A stretch of DNA of 64,000 nucleotides from Candidatus Defluviibacillus avedoerensis (GTDB lineage: Bacteria > Pseudomonadota > Gammaproteobacteria > Burkholderiales > Burkholderiaceae_C): NCBI GenBank assembly GCA_016703665.1, contig JADJBS010000020.1:682001-746000 (forward strand), written 5' to 3'. The notes under the pieces were generated by a model, which saw only the letters and a program-made list of their open reading frames with translations, ran no database searches and was not told the origin of the DNA. Positions 41,274 through 49,795 of this stretch are shown here, piece by piece (positions within the stretch are counted from its first letter, which is position 1; each line of letters begins with the position of its first letter). Position numbers and translations under genes: made by a program.

Positions 41274-42548
41274 TTACTTCTTTTCAGGCTCGTCCTTCTT
41301 CTTGTCGTTGCCTTCGATGTAGGGAGACCATGGCTTGGCCTTCACAGGCGCTGGTGTCTTCCAGACCACGCCGAACTGGCCGTCAGCCTTGACTTCGCCG
41401 ATGAACACCGACTTGTGCAGGTGATGGTTCTTCTCATCCATCTTGCTCACGATGCCGCTGGGTGCCTTGAAGGTCTGACCCGCCATGGCAGCAATGACCT
41501 TATCGGTATCGGTGGACTTGGCCTTTTCAACCGCCTGCTTCCACATGTTGATGCCGATGTAAGTGGCTTCCATCGGGTCGTTGGTCAAAGGCTTGTCCAT
41601 ATGCCCGGCGATCTTCTTGGCCTTGGCGTAGGCGCTCCACTTCTTGATGAACTCATCGTTAGAAGGATTCTTGATGGACATGAAGTAGTTCCAGGCCGCC
41701 AGGTGGCCCACCAGCGGCTTGGTGTCCACACCGCGCAGTTCTTCTTCACCCACAGAGAAGGCCACCACGGGGACGTCTTTGGCCTTCAGACCAGCGTTGC
41801 CCAGCTCTTTGTAGAAAGGCACGTTGGAGTCACCGTTGATGGTGGACACCACGGCCGTCTTGCCACCAGCGGAAAACTTCTTCACGTCAGCCACGATGGT
41901 TTGGTAATCAGAGTGGCCAAACGGTGTGTACTTCTCGTCGATGTCGCTGTCTTTCACGCCCTTGCTCTTCAGGTAGGCGCGCAGGATTTTGTTGGTGGTG
42001 CGGGGGTAAACATAGTCAGTGCCCAGCAGCACCCAACGCTTGGCACCGCCACCGTCTTTGCTCATCAGGTAGTCAACAGCGGGAATGGCCTGCTGGTTGG
42101 GCGCAGCACCGGTGTAAAACACGTTCTTGGAGAGTTCTTCGCCCTCATACTGCACAGGGTAGAACAGCAGGCCGTTGAGTTCTTCAACGACTGGCAAGAC
42201 TGATTTGCGCGACACAGACGTCCAGCAACCGAAGATGACAGAGACTTTGTCTTGCGTCAGCAATTGCTTGGTTTTTTCAGCAAACAAAGGCCAGTTGGAG
42301 GCGGGGTCGACAATCACAGGCTCCAGCTTTTTGCCGAGCACACCGCCCTTGGCGTTGATTTCGTCAATCGCCATCAAAACGGTGTCTTTCAACACGGTTT
42401 CAGAAATGGCCATGGTGCCAGACAAACTGTGCAGCACGCCCACCTTGATGGTGTCAGCAGCGTGGGCTGGCAAGGCAGACAGGCCAGCCAGGGTGGCGGC
42501 AGCGGCAAGGGCCTTGAGGGTCAGGCGACGGGGTTGAAAAGCTCGCAT
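41274..42548 (-). CDS. urtA: Urea ABC transporter substrate-binding protein UrtA
   Basis: This 424-residue periplasmic urea receptor belongs to the FmdD/AmiC-like group. From ATG 42548 (GGAGTGA ribosome site upstream) it has a signal peptide (MRAFQPRRLTLKALAAAATL...LPAHA). Family landmarks: DTIKVGVLHSLSGTMAISET, INAKGGVLGKKLEPVIVDPASNWPLFAEK, VSVIFGCWTSVSRKSVLPVVEE, GLLFYPVQYEGEE, SPNVFYTGAAPNQQAIPA-type stretch and KYTPFGHSDYQTIVADVK. The C-terminus is Lys-rich (EGNDKKKDEPEKK). An earlier in-frame ATG at 42581 adds 11 non-family residues. It is the first and probably most abundant product of the urt operon. Confidence 0.96.
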   Translation of the reverse strand: MRAFQPRRLTLKALAAAATLAGLSALPAHAADTIKVGVLHSLSGTMAISETVLKDTVLMAIDEINAKGGVLGKKLEPVIVDPASNWPLFAEKTKQLLTQDKVSVIFGCWTSVSRKSVLPVVEELNGLLFYPVQYEGEELSKNVFYTGAAPNQQAIPAVDYLMSKDGGGAKRWVLLGTDYVYPRTTNKILRAYLKSKGVKDSDIDEKYTPFGHSDYQTIVADVKKFSAGGKTAVVSTINGDSNVPFYKELGNAGLKAKDVPVVAFSVGEEELRGVDTKPLVGHLAAWNYFMSIKNPSNDEFIKKWSAYAKAKKIAGHMDKPLTNDPMEATYIGINMWKQAVEKAKSTDTDKVIAAMAGQTFKAPSGIVSKMDEKNHHLHKSVFIGEVKADGQFGVVWKTPAPVKAKPWSPYIEGNDKKKDEPEKK

Positions 42549-42613
42549 GGGTTCACTCCAGAGGGTGGTTGTTAGAGACAACCCGATGCTAGGGAGAACC
42601 CTGAAATCCGGCT

Positions 42614-42631
42614 ATACGACGGATGGCGTAT
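42614..42631. promoter_or_regulatory. 18 bp inverted repeat upstream of urtA, candidate regulator site
   Basis: ATACGACGGATGGCGTAT has 5-base perfect outer arms (ATACG/CGTAT), extended to ATACGNC/GNCGTAT. It ends 66 bp upstream of the urtA ATG. NarL/LuxR-type response regulators often bind inverted sites of this size, and one is encoded with the permease-kinase at 9.5-14 kb. A second hairpin (GGTTGT-ACAACC, 42567-42583) lies in the leader. Confidence 0.4.
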
Positions 42632-43073
42632 GTGGAGTGAAAGTATCCTATGGCGAGGCTTGAATCTGGGGCAGCGCTGCTCATCCCAGTGGGGTGGCGT
42701 ACTCCGGCCACGCTCGCGAACGGTAGTTTTTGTTTATGGTCGCTTCTAAGCATATGCGACCATCATCACGCGGCAACCCATAAGCTCGCGCGAATCGGCC
42801 TGCGCCTGCCCACCCTGGCATGCCTGCCTTGTTGGGACGTTTACCGCCGATGGTTTCCTGCTGCGTTACCTTATTTTCAGAAAATCTGGTGGCGGCATAA
42901 GGCACGAAGCTGTCAACTAATCCGTGCCGTTGAAAAAGCAGGTATGTCACGTTTGCTGGCATTGGCGGTCGGCAGCAATTTGGAATTTCAGCGGAATGCC
43001 CATCACAAGTAGTGCGTGAAGTTCGTCAACGTGCCTATGGCTCCTCTAAATAACATTGAGCGATACTCTCTTG
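42632..43073. other. 442 bp region without a recognisable gene
   Basis: Open frames occur on both strands but none has protein-like composition, a ribosome site or a known motif. The last 60 bp before 43074 should hold the diguanylate cyclase promoter. I see no repeat or RNA gene. Confidence 0.5.
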
Positions 43074-44225
43074 ATGAACGCAATTCAGATAGATCTGAAC
43101 ACCTTACTGGTTGTTACGATCGCCAACATTACGGCACTGGCAATTGTTTCACCTGCCGTGATGGGATGGAAAATCAGCGTGGCGGCACGTTCAGCCCAAC
43201 TGAGCCTTTTTTTCTACGCGATTAGTTGGATTCCCATGATTCTGTCCAACCTATGGCCAGGGACACTGGCGGATCGTTTTTTGTCCACTATATCGGTGGG
43301 TGGTTTTGCGGCAAGCAACTGGATGCTTTTCAAGGCAATGAGTCATTGGTTGGGGCCACGACGCTTTGAGCGTACGGTCAAACTGCTGATTTATCTCATC
43401 CCTGTAGGCTATTGCATCCTGTTTGACGACTATTCCATTCGGGTCGGCTGGGCAAATTTTCTGCTCGCGATCCAAATGTTTCTGTTGGCATTTGCGTGCT
43501 TGCGACCCGCTAAATCGGTGCACGGCGACTGGCGTATGGTGGTCGCATTCGGCATGTGTGCTATGGCTATCCTGACCCTCGGGCGCGGGTTACTCGGCGC
43601 CTTTACCGATTCCTATCCATCATTCCTGACGCCGCACCCTTGGAATGTTATTGCAATGTTCATGACCAGTTTGTTGCCCTTGATGGTCAACTATGCGCTA
43701 CTTGGTGGTTGGCATGAGGAAGCGGAAATCGCCATGCACGATCAGGCAATTACTGATGCCATGACAGGCCTGTACAACCGTCGCGGCTGGGTTGAGATTG
43801 GGCAACCGCTGGTTGCCAATGCAAATCGTCAAAATGATTCCATGGCCTTGCTGATGTTCGATATTGACTATTTCAAAAAAATTAATGACACCCACGGCCA
43901 CGACGCAGGTGACACGGCACTTCAGGCGTTGGGGGGCTTGTTGCTAGCCCATCGCCGGGAGAATGACGTTGCTGCCAGAGTGGGTGGCGAAGAGTTCTGC
44001 CTTCTTTTGCCCGGATGCACATTGGACTCAGCTATCCAGATAGAAAAACACTTGCGAGAACAACTGCTGCCACTGGCTACCCGGCTGGGCTTTCCAGTCA
44101 ATTTCAGTTGTGGCCTGGCGATGCGGCAACCAGGAGAAACACTGGAGCGGATAATGAGGCGCGCCGATACCGCTATGTACAAGGCCAAGGAATGCGGTCG
44201 TGGCAGACTGGAAATCGCCCCGTAG
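43074..44225 (+). CDS. Membrane diguanylate cyclase
   Basis: This 383-residue protein has about six or seven membrane helices (residues about 5-210, for example TLLVVTIANITALAIVSPAVMGW and FLLAIQMFLLAFACL) followed by a GGDEF domain: DAMTGLYNRRGW, LMFDIDYFKKINDTHGHDAGD, and the active-site ARVGGEEFCLLLPG (about 299-312), then AMYKAKECGRGRLE. The GGEEF motif is intact, so it should make cyclic-di-GMP. The membrane part is not a named sensor module that I recognise. The ATG at 43074 is preferred over an earlier in-frame TTG at 43056. It stands alone and is moderately AT-rich. Confidence 0.88.
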   Translation: MNAIQIDLNTLLVVTIANITALAIVSPAVMGWKISVAARSAQLSLFFYAISWIPMILSNLWPGTLADRFLSTISVGGFAASNWMLFKAMSHWLGPRRFERTVKLLIYLIPVGYCILFDDYSIRVGWANFLLAIQMFLLAFACLRPAKSVHGDWRMVVAFGMCAMAILTLGRGLLGAFTDSYPSFLTPHPWNVIAMFMTSLLPLMVNYALLGGWHEEAEIAMHDQAITDAMTGLYNRRGWVEIGQPLVANANRQNDSMALLMFDIDYFKKINDTHGHDAGDTALQALGGLLLAHRRENDVAARVGGEEFCLLLPGCTLDSAIQIEKHLREQLLPLATRLGFPVNFSCGLAMRQPGETLERIMRRADTAMYKAKECGRGRLEIAP

Positions 44226-44631
44226 AAACTGCTCATAAAGGGGAAATGTCGTGCAGAAATTTGCAGTCTCTTTACTGATAGCGGAAAGATCCTGCCAAGC
44301 AGAAGTCGAACGGCAGTCAACATAGTGGATCACCCAGTGGGTAAGCTGAAGTCAGCAGGGGGAATCAGTCTTGACATGACTACTTAATTGATTAAGTCGT
44401 GTGACTGCACTTGGTCAATTTGAGGCAAGTTTTTTTCTGGATTCGACACACTTTTCTGATCGCCAGTCCATATGGGCGAATACCCTGTTTTGAGAGGGAA
44501 AATCGGAAAGTCGTCTGATTTCCATCAGTCCATCAGAGACGCTCGACGTCGAATTTTCGGTGACCGCTTTCGCCCGCATTGCAGTCCGACAAACCATCGC
44601 CTAGCACTGGTGCAGAACAAGTGGTTTGAGC
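44226..44631. other. 406 bp region with an orphan promoter-like palindrome
   Basis: No gene is evident. TTGACA at 44371-44376 is followed by the inverted repeat ACTTAAT-TG-ATTAAGT (44382-44397), like an operator over a promoter, but no open frame of note follows before the convergent gene ends at 44632. It might serve a small RNA or be a relic. Confidence 0.4.
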
Positions 44632-45663
44632 TTACCCCGATGTCTTTCCCGCGTAGTCCCCTCGCGCCACCATGCGGCGGCCTTGTTTGACGCGTGCCAT
44701 GGCGGCATCGGCTTGTTTGATGATCTGGTCCACATGGCCATTGCCGCCTTGCACCACCTGAATGCCGATGCTGGCAGAGCACTGCACTTGTGCGTCGCCC
44801 AGTTTGAAGCTGCGGCCTTCCATCAGATCGAGAATTTTGTCAGCGACGGCGTTCGCCCTGTTGCGCGCATGAAACTCGTCTGAGCCCAGGTCTTCCAGCA
44901 ACACGACAAATTCATCTGCCACCAGACGAGCCACGGTGTCTTTTTGCCGCACGGCGGCCATCAGACGCGCACCGACTTCGATCAGCAACTGGCTGCCCGC
45001 TTCAACGCCATGTTGGTCATTGACCGCCTTGAAATCGTCCAGATCGATATACAGCACTGCAAAGTAAGTGCGCTGGCGCCCACTGTGGAGCTGGGCGCGC
45101 CACAGGCGATCCCGCAAAAGGCGCCAATTGGGCAGGCCGGTCAGTGCGTCGTTGAACGACATGGACCGGATCAGTTCATCTGCAAGGTGCTGGCGCTGCG
45201 AGTCCCTCATCACGCAGCACATGCCAGCATGTTTGCCTTGCTCGTCCATGATGGCGGTATAGGTGGCGGTCACGGGAATAGCCACGCCTGCCCGGCTGAC
45301 ACGCGTGGTGGCCATGCTTTTGACCTGATCCGTCAGTTGGGAAAGTACCCGATCTTCCTGCCCGGCCTGCTCTGGCGGAATCAGGCATTGCCGGGTCCGC
45401 CCGCGCATTTCGTCGGCCGAATAACCAAACAGGGCCTGAGCACCAGGGCTCCAGTGGGTGATGCGGCCTTTTGAGTCCTCCAGGACAATGGCGTCCATGG
45501 AGCCGCGCATGACCGCTTGATATGAGCGTGCCATGACCAGCGTCTGACGGCGGATTTGCACGCACAGCCATACCGCATAGGCCACGACGCCACCGGATAC
45601 CAAGCTCACCAGCAATACCCACCACTGCATACCGAACCTCTGCAAATTAGCGTTGGACTGCAC
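44632..45663 (-). CDS. PAS-GGDEF protein with degenerate active site (VADEF)
   Basis: This 343-residue protein has one membrane helix (about 12-32), a PAS domain (SMDAIVLEDSKGRITHWSPGAQALFGYSADEMRGR) and a GGDEF-type domain (DALTGLPNWRLLRDRL, YIDLDDFKAVNDQHGVEAGSQLL). Where active cyclases read GGDEF or GGEEF this one has RLVADEFVVLLEDLG (about residue 249), so both glycines that hold GTP are changed. It probably does not make cyclic-di-GMP and may instead bind nucleotide or a partner. The end (AAMARVKQGRRMVA) also departs from the usual YxAKxxGR. The gene ends 28 bp from waaA, in the same direction. Confidence 0.85.
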   Translation of the reverse strand: MQSNANLQRFGMQWWVLLVSLVSGGVVAYAVWLCVQIRRQTLVMARSYQAVMRGSMDAIVLEDSKGRITHWSPGAQALFGYSADEMRGRTRQCLIPPEQAGQEDRVLSQLTDQVKSMATTRVSRAGVAIPVTATYTAIMDEQGKHAGMCCVMRDSQRQHLADELIRSMSFNDALTGLPNWRLLRDRLWRAQLHSGRQRTYFAVLYIDLDDFKAVNDQHGVEAGSQLLIEVGARLMAAVRQKDTVARLVADEFVVLLEDLGSDEFHARNRANAVADKILDLMEGRSFKLGDAQVQCSASIGIQVVQGGNGHVDQIIKQADAAMARVKQGRRMVARGDYAGKTSG

Positions 45664-45691
45664 TCATATTAGACAGCTGATCAGGTAGGCG

Positions 45692-47032
45692 TCACCGCAC
45701 CATGGCAACAATCGCAGTCACCGTTTTGCTTGTGGCGCCTTGGTGTTGCTTCAAAAATGCACTTGCGGCAAACCTGCATTGGTTCATAAGCTCTGGTTTT
45801 TGTAGCATTTCGATGGCCGTGGTGACGCCCTCAGCCAAGTCAGCGACCTCAAACGCCGCCCCTGCCTGAGCGCTGTTGGTGGCAGCCTCGGCAAAGTTGA
45901 AGGTATGGGGCCCCATGATCACCGGGCAGCCACAGGCTGCTGCCTCAATCAGGTTTTGCCCCCCCAGGGGCAAGAAGCTGCCTCCCAAAAGCGCCAGATC
46001 AGCCATTGCGTAGTAGGCCGCCATCTCACCCAGGCTGTCACCTAGCCAGACGTCGGCGGTGACACCGGCAGGGCCCTTGGTGTCAGCTGGTGCATCCCAT
46101 TGGCTGCGCCTTAGCAGGGTCAGTCCAGCGGACTCGATCAGGGCCGCCACCTCGTCGAAGCGCTGTGGGTGTCTGGGCACGATCAACCACTGCACCGCCT
46201 GGCGCTGTTCGGGCTGCATGTCAGCCAGCAGCTGGATGAACAAGGCCTCTTCACCCTCCCGTGAACTGGCAAAGATCACCACGCCTTTAGGTTGAGGCAG
46301 CTTCGCCTGCCAGCTCTTGCGCCATGACTGCCCCAGCTGCACCAGTTTGCGTGAAGGCCGCGCGTCAAACTTTAGATTGCCCAGCACATCGGCCACGCGC
46401 GCGCCCAATTGGGTCAGGCGCCCCGCGTCGGCATGGGTCTGCGCGTACACGGCGGTCAACGCCCGGTAGGCTGGCCGGGCCAGCCAGGCAAGGCGGCGTG
46501 CTTTTTTCAAAGATTTTTCGCTCAGGCGTGCGTTCACCAGTATCAGTGGCACCCGACTTTGCCTGCAAGCGGCCACCAGGTTCGGCCATACCTCGGTTTC
46601 GATCAATATGCCCATCTCAGGCTGGAACCGGCGCAGAAAACGATCCACCGCTGTTGGCGTGTCCCAGGGCAACCAGACCTGCCGGTCACCTTCTTGTATG
46701 AGGGACTTGCCCTCTGCGCGCCCAGTGGCCGTGCCGTGCGTCAGCAGCAAGCGCATGTCAGGCAGGGCAGACCTGAGTTCGCGCAGCAGCACGGCAGCCG
46801 CACGGGTCTCACCCAGAGACACGGCATGGATCCACACCGTTGGCCGGTAAGCAAGCGAGGACTCGTTCCAGACATGCGACGGTGCATGGCCTTCTTCTTG
46901 CAACTGGCTGTAGTCGCCCCAGCGCTCGCTCATGTTTGCCAGGTAACCTGGTTCCTGTTGGCCGCGCCGGTGTAGTTTGAATTTCAGCAGGGGCTGAAGC
47001 AGCGCCATGATGATGGAGTAAATCTCGCGCAT
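45692..47032 (-). CDS. waaA: 3-deoxy-D-manno-octulosonic acid (Kdo) transferase
   Basis: WaaA adds Kdo to lipid A precursors at the inner membrane. From ATG 47032, which overlaps the waaC stop (TGATG), it has 446 residues with an N-terminal anchor (IYSIIMALLQPLLKFKL). Landmarks: the catalytic-base region IWIHAVSLGETRAAAVLL (family VGE), LLTHGTATGRAEG, RFLRRFQPEMGILIETEVWPNLV, VNARLSEKSLKKARRLAWL, VIFASSREGEEALF, and VWLGDSLGEMAAYYAMADLALLGGSFLPLGGQNLIEAAACGCPVIMGPHTFNF, the diagnostic C-terminal donor-binding domain. The gene is intact. Confidence 0.95.
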   Translation of the reverse strand: MREIYSIIMALLQPLLKFKLHRRGQQEPGYLANMSERWGDYSQLQEEGHAPSHVWNESSLAYRPTVWIHAVSLGETRAAAVLLRELRSALPDMRLLLTHGTATGRAEGKSLIQEGDRQVWLPWDTPTAVDRFLRRFQPEMGILIETEVWPNLVAACRQSRVPLILVNARLSEKSLKKARRLAWLARPAYRALTAVYAQTHADAGRLTQLGARVADVLGNLKFDARPSRKLVQLGQSWRKSWQAKLPQPKGVVIFASSREGEEALFIQLLADMQPEQRQAVQWLIVPRHPQRFDEVAALIESAGLTLLRRSQWDAPADTKGPAGVTADVWLGDSLGEMAAYYAMADLALLGGSFLPLGGQNLIEAAACGCPVIMGPHTFNFAEAATNSAQAGAAFEVADLAEGVTTAIEMLQKPELMNQCRFAASAFLKQHQGATSKTVTAIVAMVR

Positions 47033-48033
47033 CAGGCAGCCACCTCTTTCCACGCAGCCCAAACAGACTCAGCCGTAGGCACCGGTTTGCCGTAAACGCT
47101 GCGCTGGCGCTTCATTGCAGGCAATGGCCCGGTACGCCAGGCTGTGTCGAAGTTGTAGATCTGCACATGGGGCAAATCCAGCGCCACGGCCATGTGGCTT
47201 AAACCACTGTCCACGCCAATGACCCCGGCACAACCCCCCAGATGGTCCAGCAAATTGTCGAGTGCCAGGGAGGGCCAGACCGTGACTGGTGCGCCGTGGC
47301 CAAACCGGTAGGCCAGACGCTCGCTGCGCTCCAGTTCCTGTGGGTTGCCTTGCGGCAAGGCCAGCGTGTAGCCTTCTTGCATCAAGCGCTGGCCTATGGC
47401 CAGCCACAGCGGCTCGGGCCACAGTTTGTCGTCACGCGATGTGCCATGCACAAGGGCAACACAAGGCCGGGGCTTTTTATCAAAATCAATAGCAATAGGC
47501 TCTTTGCTGGCGGGCCGAGACAGCCCAAATTGAATCGAATGGTTGTCCAGCGCAAAGCCCAGCGCCTGTGCGCTCAGCAGGCGCGAGCGTTGCACTGCAT
47601 GGGTGTGCGCAGGGAGGGTGATGGCCACGTCAGCCACCCAGCGGGTGGGCGCCTCGTAACTGGAGCCCTCCGTCTTGTTACCTAAGGCGTAGCGCTTGCC
47701 CCCGGTCGCAAGCCGGGCGGACCAGGCCACGACGGCAGATTTGGTCAGGCCTTGCAGATCGATGACGGCGTCATACGCCGTGGTTTGCAAATCGGCCTTG
47801 AAGGCATTCCACTCTGATCGCGTGCCGCCGGACAGCAAGGTTTTGCGCCAGCGCCGCATCGGGCATTCGATGGCGCGCCGAACGCCCTCGCACTGTCGCA
47901 CCAGTGGGGCAAAGCCAGGCTCCACCACCCAGTCGATCTGCGCATCTGGCAGCGCACGGCGGATGTCCTGCACGGCCGGCATGGCATGCACCACGTCGCC
48001 AAGCGACGACAACTTAACCACAAGAATGTTCAC
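47032..48033 (-). CDS. waaC: Lipopolysaccharide heptosyltransferase I
   Basis: WaaC (333 residues, GT9 family) adds the first L-glycero-D-manno-heptose to Kdo of the LPS core. Landmarks: MNILVVKLSSLGDVVHAMPAVQDIRRALPDAQIDWVVEPGF, VIDLQGLTKSAVVAW, LVHGTSRDDKLWP and AGVIGVDSGLSHMAVAL (donor-binding end). The sequence IAIDFDKKPRPC contains an AATAGC variant of the dispersed motif within its codons. It is followed by waaA with one-base overlap and preceded by the phosphohexomutase gene 13 bp away; the three form an LPS-sugar unit. Confidence 0.95.
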   Translation of the reverse strand: MNILVVKLSSLGDVVHAMPAVQDIRRALPDAQIDWVVEPGFAPLVRQCEGVRRAIECPMRRWRKTLLSGGTRSEWNAFKADLQTTAYDAVIDLQGLTKSAVVAWSARLATGGKRYALGNKTEGSSYEAPTRWVADVAITLPAHTHAVQRSRLLSAQALGFALDNHSIQFGLSRPASKEPIAIDFDKKPRPCVALVHGTSRDDKLWPEPLWLAIGQRLMQEGYTLALPQGNPQELERSERLAYRFGHGAPVTVWPSLALDNLLDHLGGCAGVIGVDSGLSHMAVALDLPHVQIYNFDTAWRTGPLPAMKRQRSVYGKPVPTAESVWAAWKEVAA

Positions 48034-48046
48034 GCGGGTGGTCTGG

Positions 48047-49435
48047 TCAGTGAGCCGCTTGAGCTACTTTTGCGTCAGGCTTCACTGAGCGTAGCAAGTC
48101 CATCATGGCGGTCTCAATCCGATGCAAGGCCTCGGGCGTCTGGCCTTCAAAGCGCAACACGAGCACTGGCGTGGTGTTGGACGCACGAACCAAGCCAAAA
48201 CCGTCCGGCCAGTCAACGCGCAAGCCATCAATGTCCGAGATGACTGCAGGCGCAGGGAAAGTTGCAGCCGCCTTGGCCTGCAGTTCTGACGTCACGCGGT
48301 GGGGTTCACCCTCGGCGCAAGCGACATTCAACTCTGGTGTCGAAAAACTGGTGGGCAATGCATTCAGTACGGCATTGCCGTCAGGGTGCTTGCTCAAAAT
48401 CTCCAGCAAGCGGCAGCCTGCGTAGGTGCCGTCGTCAAAGCCGTACCAGCGTTCCTTGAAGAAAATGTGACCGCTCATTTCACCGCCCAGCGGTGAATCG
48501 ATCTCTTTCATCTTTGCTTTGACCAGCGAATGCCCGGTTTTGTACATCAGCGGCACGCCGCCTGCAGCCGCAATGGCGGGAGCCAAGCGCTGAGAACATT
48601 TCACATCAAACAAAATCGTGGCCCCTGGCACGCGCGAAAGCACGTCCTGTGCGAACAACATCATCTGGCGGTCGGGGTAAATGTTGTTGCCGTCATTGGT
48701 CACTATGCCCAGGCGGTCACCGTCACCGTCAAAGGCCAGCCCCAGTTCGGCGCCGGTGCTTTTGAGTGCGGCCATCAGGTCGCGCAGATTCTCTGGCTTG
48801 CTCGGGTCGGGGTGGTGATTGGGGAAGTTGCCGTCCACTTCGCTGAAAAGTTCAATCACCTCGCATCCCAGCGCCCGGAAGATGCCCGGCGCGGTGGCTC
48901 CTGCGACGCCATTGCCGGAGTCCACGACGATCTTGAACGGTCGGGCCAATTTGATGTCACCCACAATGCGTGACTGGTAAGCGGCCTCAATGTTCACCTG
49001 GCGCACGCTGCCACCCATCTGCAGTACCCAGCTTTCGGCCTCCATGGTGCGGCGCAAGCCTTGAATCTCATCCCCGTAAATCGCGCGCCCACCCAGCACC
49101 ATCTTGAAACCGTTGTAGTCTTTAGGGTTGTGGCTGCCGGTCACCTGGATGCCGCTGCGGCACAGCGTATGTGCTGCAAAGTACAGCATGGGCGTAGTGA
49201 CCATGCCCACATCAATCACCTCGATACCCGCCCCCATCAGACCCTTGATCAGCGCCGTGCTCAGGGCTGGCCCACTGAGGCGGCCGTCGCGCCCCACCGC
49301 CACCACGGTTTCCCCAGCGGCACGGGCAGCTGAGCCAAAGGCTTTGCCCAGCCCTTCGGCCACGGCTTCATTCAAAGTAGAGGGAACAACGCCACGAATA
49401 TCGTAGGCCTTGAAAATCGAAGAGGACAACTGCAT
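48047..49435 (-). CDS. Phosphomannomutase/phosphoglucomutase (AlgC/ManB type)
   Basis: This alpha-D-phosphohexomutase of 462 residues interconverts 6-phospho- and 1-phosphohexoses for LPS and polysaccharide sugars. All four family loops are visible: IFKAYDIRGVVPSTLNE at the start, the phosphoserine loop QVTGSHNPKDYNGFKM, the Mg-binding loop AFDGDGDRLGIVTNDG, the sugar-binding GGEMSGHIFFKERWYGFDDGTYA and the phosphate-binding RASNTTPVLVLRFEGQ. The length and motifs fit bifunctional AlgC more than GlmM. I start at ATG 49435; the frame upstream is open to 49666 but not family sequence. It leads the waaC-waaA unit. Confidence 0.92.
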   Translation of the reverse strand: MQLSSSIFKAYDIRGVVPSTLNEAVAEGLGKAFGSAARAAGETVVAVGRDGRLSGPALSTALIKGLMGAGIEVIDVGMVTTPMLYFAAHTLCRSGIQVTGSHNPKDYNGFKMVLGGRAIYGDEIQGLRRTMEAESWVLQMGGSVRQVNIEAAYQSRIVGDIKLARPFKIVVDSGNGVAGATAPGIFRALGCEVIELFSEVDGNFPNHHPDPSKPENLRDLMAALKSTGAELGLAFDGDGDRLGIVTNDGNNIYPDRQMMLFAQDVLSRVPGATILFDVKCSQRLAPAIAAAGGVPLMYKTGHSLVKAKMKEIDSPLGGEMSGHIFFKERWYGFDDGTYAGCRLLEILSKHPDGNAVLNALPTSFSTPELNVACAEGEPHRVTSELQAKAAATFPAPAVISDIDGLRVDWPDGFGLVRASNTTPVLVLRFEGQTPEALHRIETAMMDLLRSVKPDAKVAQAAH

Positions 49436-49795
49436 CGGAACACCCAAAATGACCTTATCCGGCCATTTTAGGTGGGTTGACGCGTAGGCACAGGCTTGGC
49501 TGATATCACCGACCACCTGACTGACGCGCTCCACACCGTGTCTACAAGCTTTCCGCAGAACATGGTTTTTGGCTCGATTTTCTTGGTTTCGGGGTTGGTG
49601 AACTTGTAGTCTTGCCTGAAATTGTCCTTGGTCTTGGCCCTTCACATCTTTGATGTTCAATGACATTTTTTCCCCACCATCTTGTCATTTGCCCCGTGAC
49701 CACAGACAACGTCGTCCAGAGCTTTGGAAATCAGATCCAGGTCACATGTCCGAAAACGGCCAGTACCGGGTACCTATGCTGCGTATCATCGTCAC
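49436..49795. other. 360 bp gap with a possible short gene relic
   Basis: On the minus strand between 49666 and about 49480 two frames carry protein-like pieces: SLNIKDVKG at the start and, one frame over, DNFRQDYKFTNPETKKIEP then KTMFCGKLVDTVWSA. They may be the remains of a small gene broken by a frameshift, or chance. The rest should hold the promoters of the divergent mutase and AlkA genes. Confidence 0.35.

Noticed and set aside
42650..43012. 120-codon plus-strand open frame upstream of the diguanylate cyclase
   Set aside because: No ribosome site, no protein-like composition and no recognisable motif; taken as chance.
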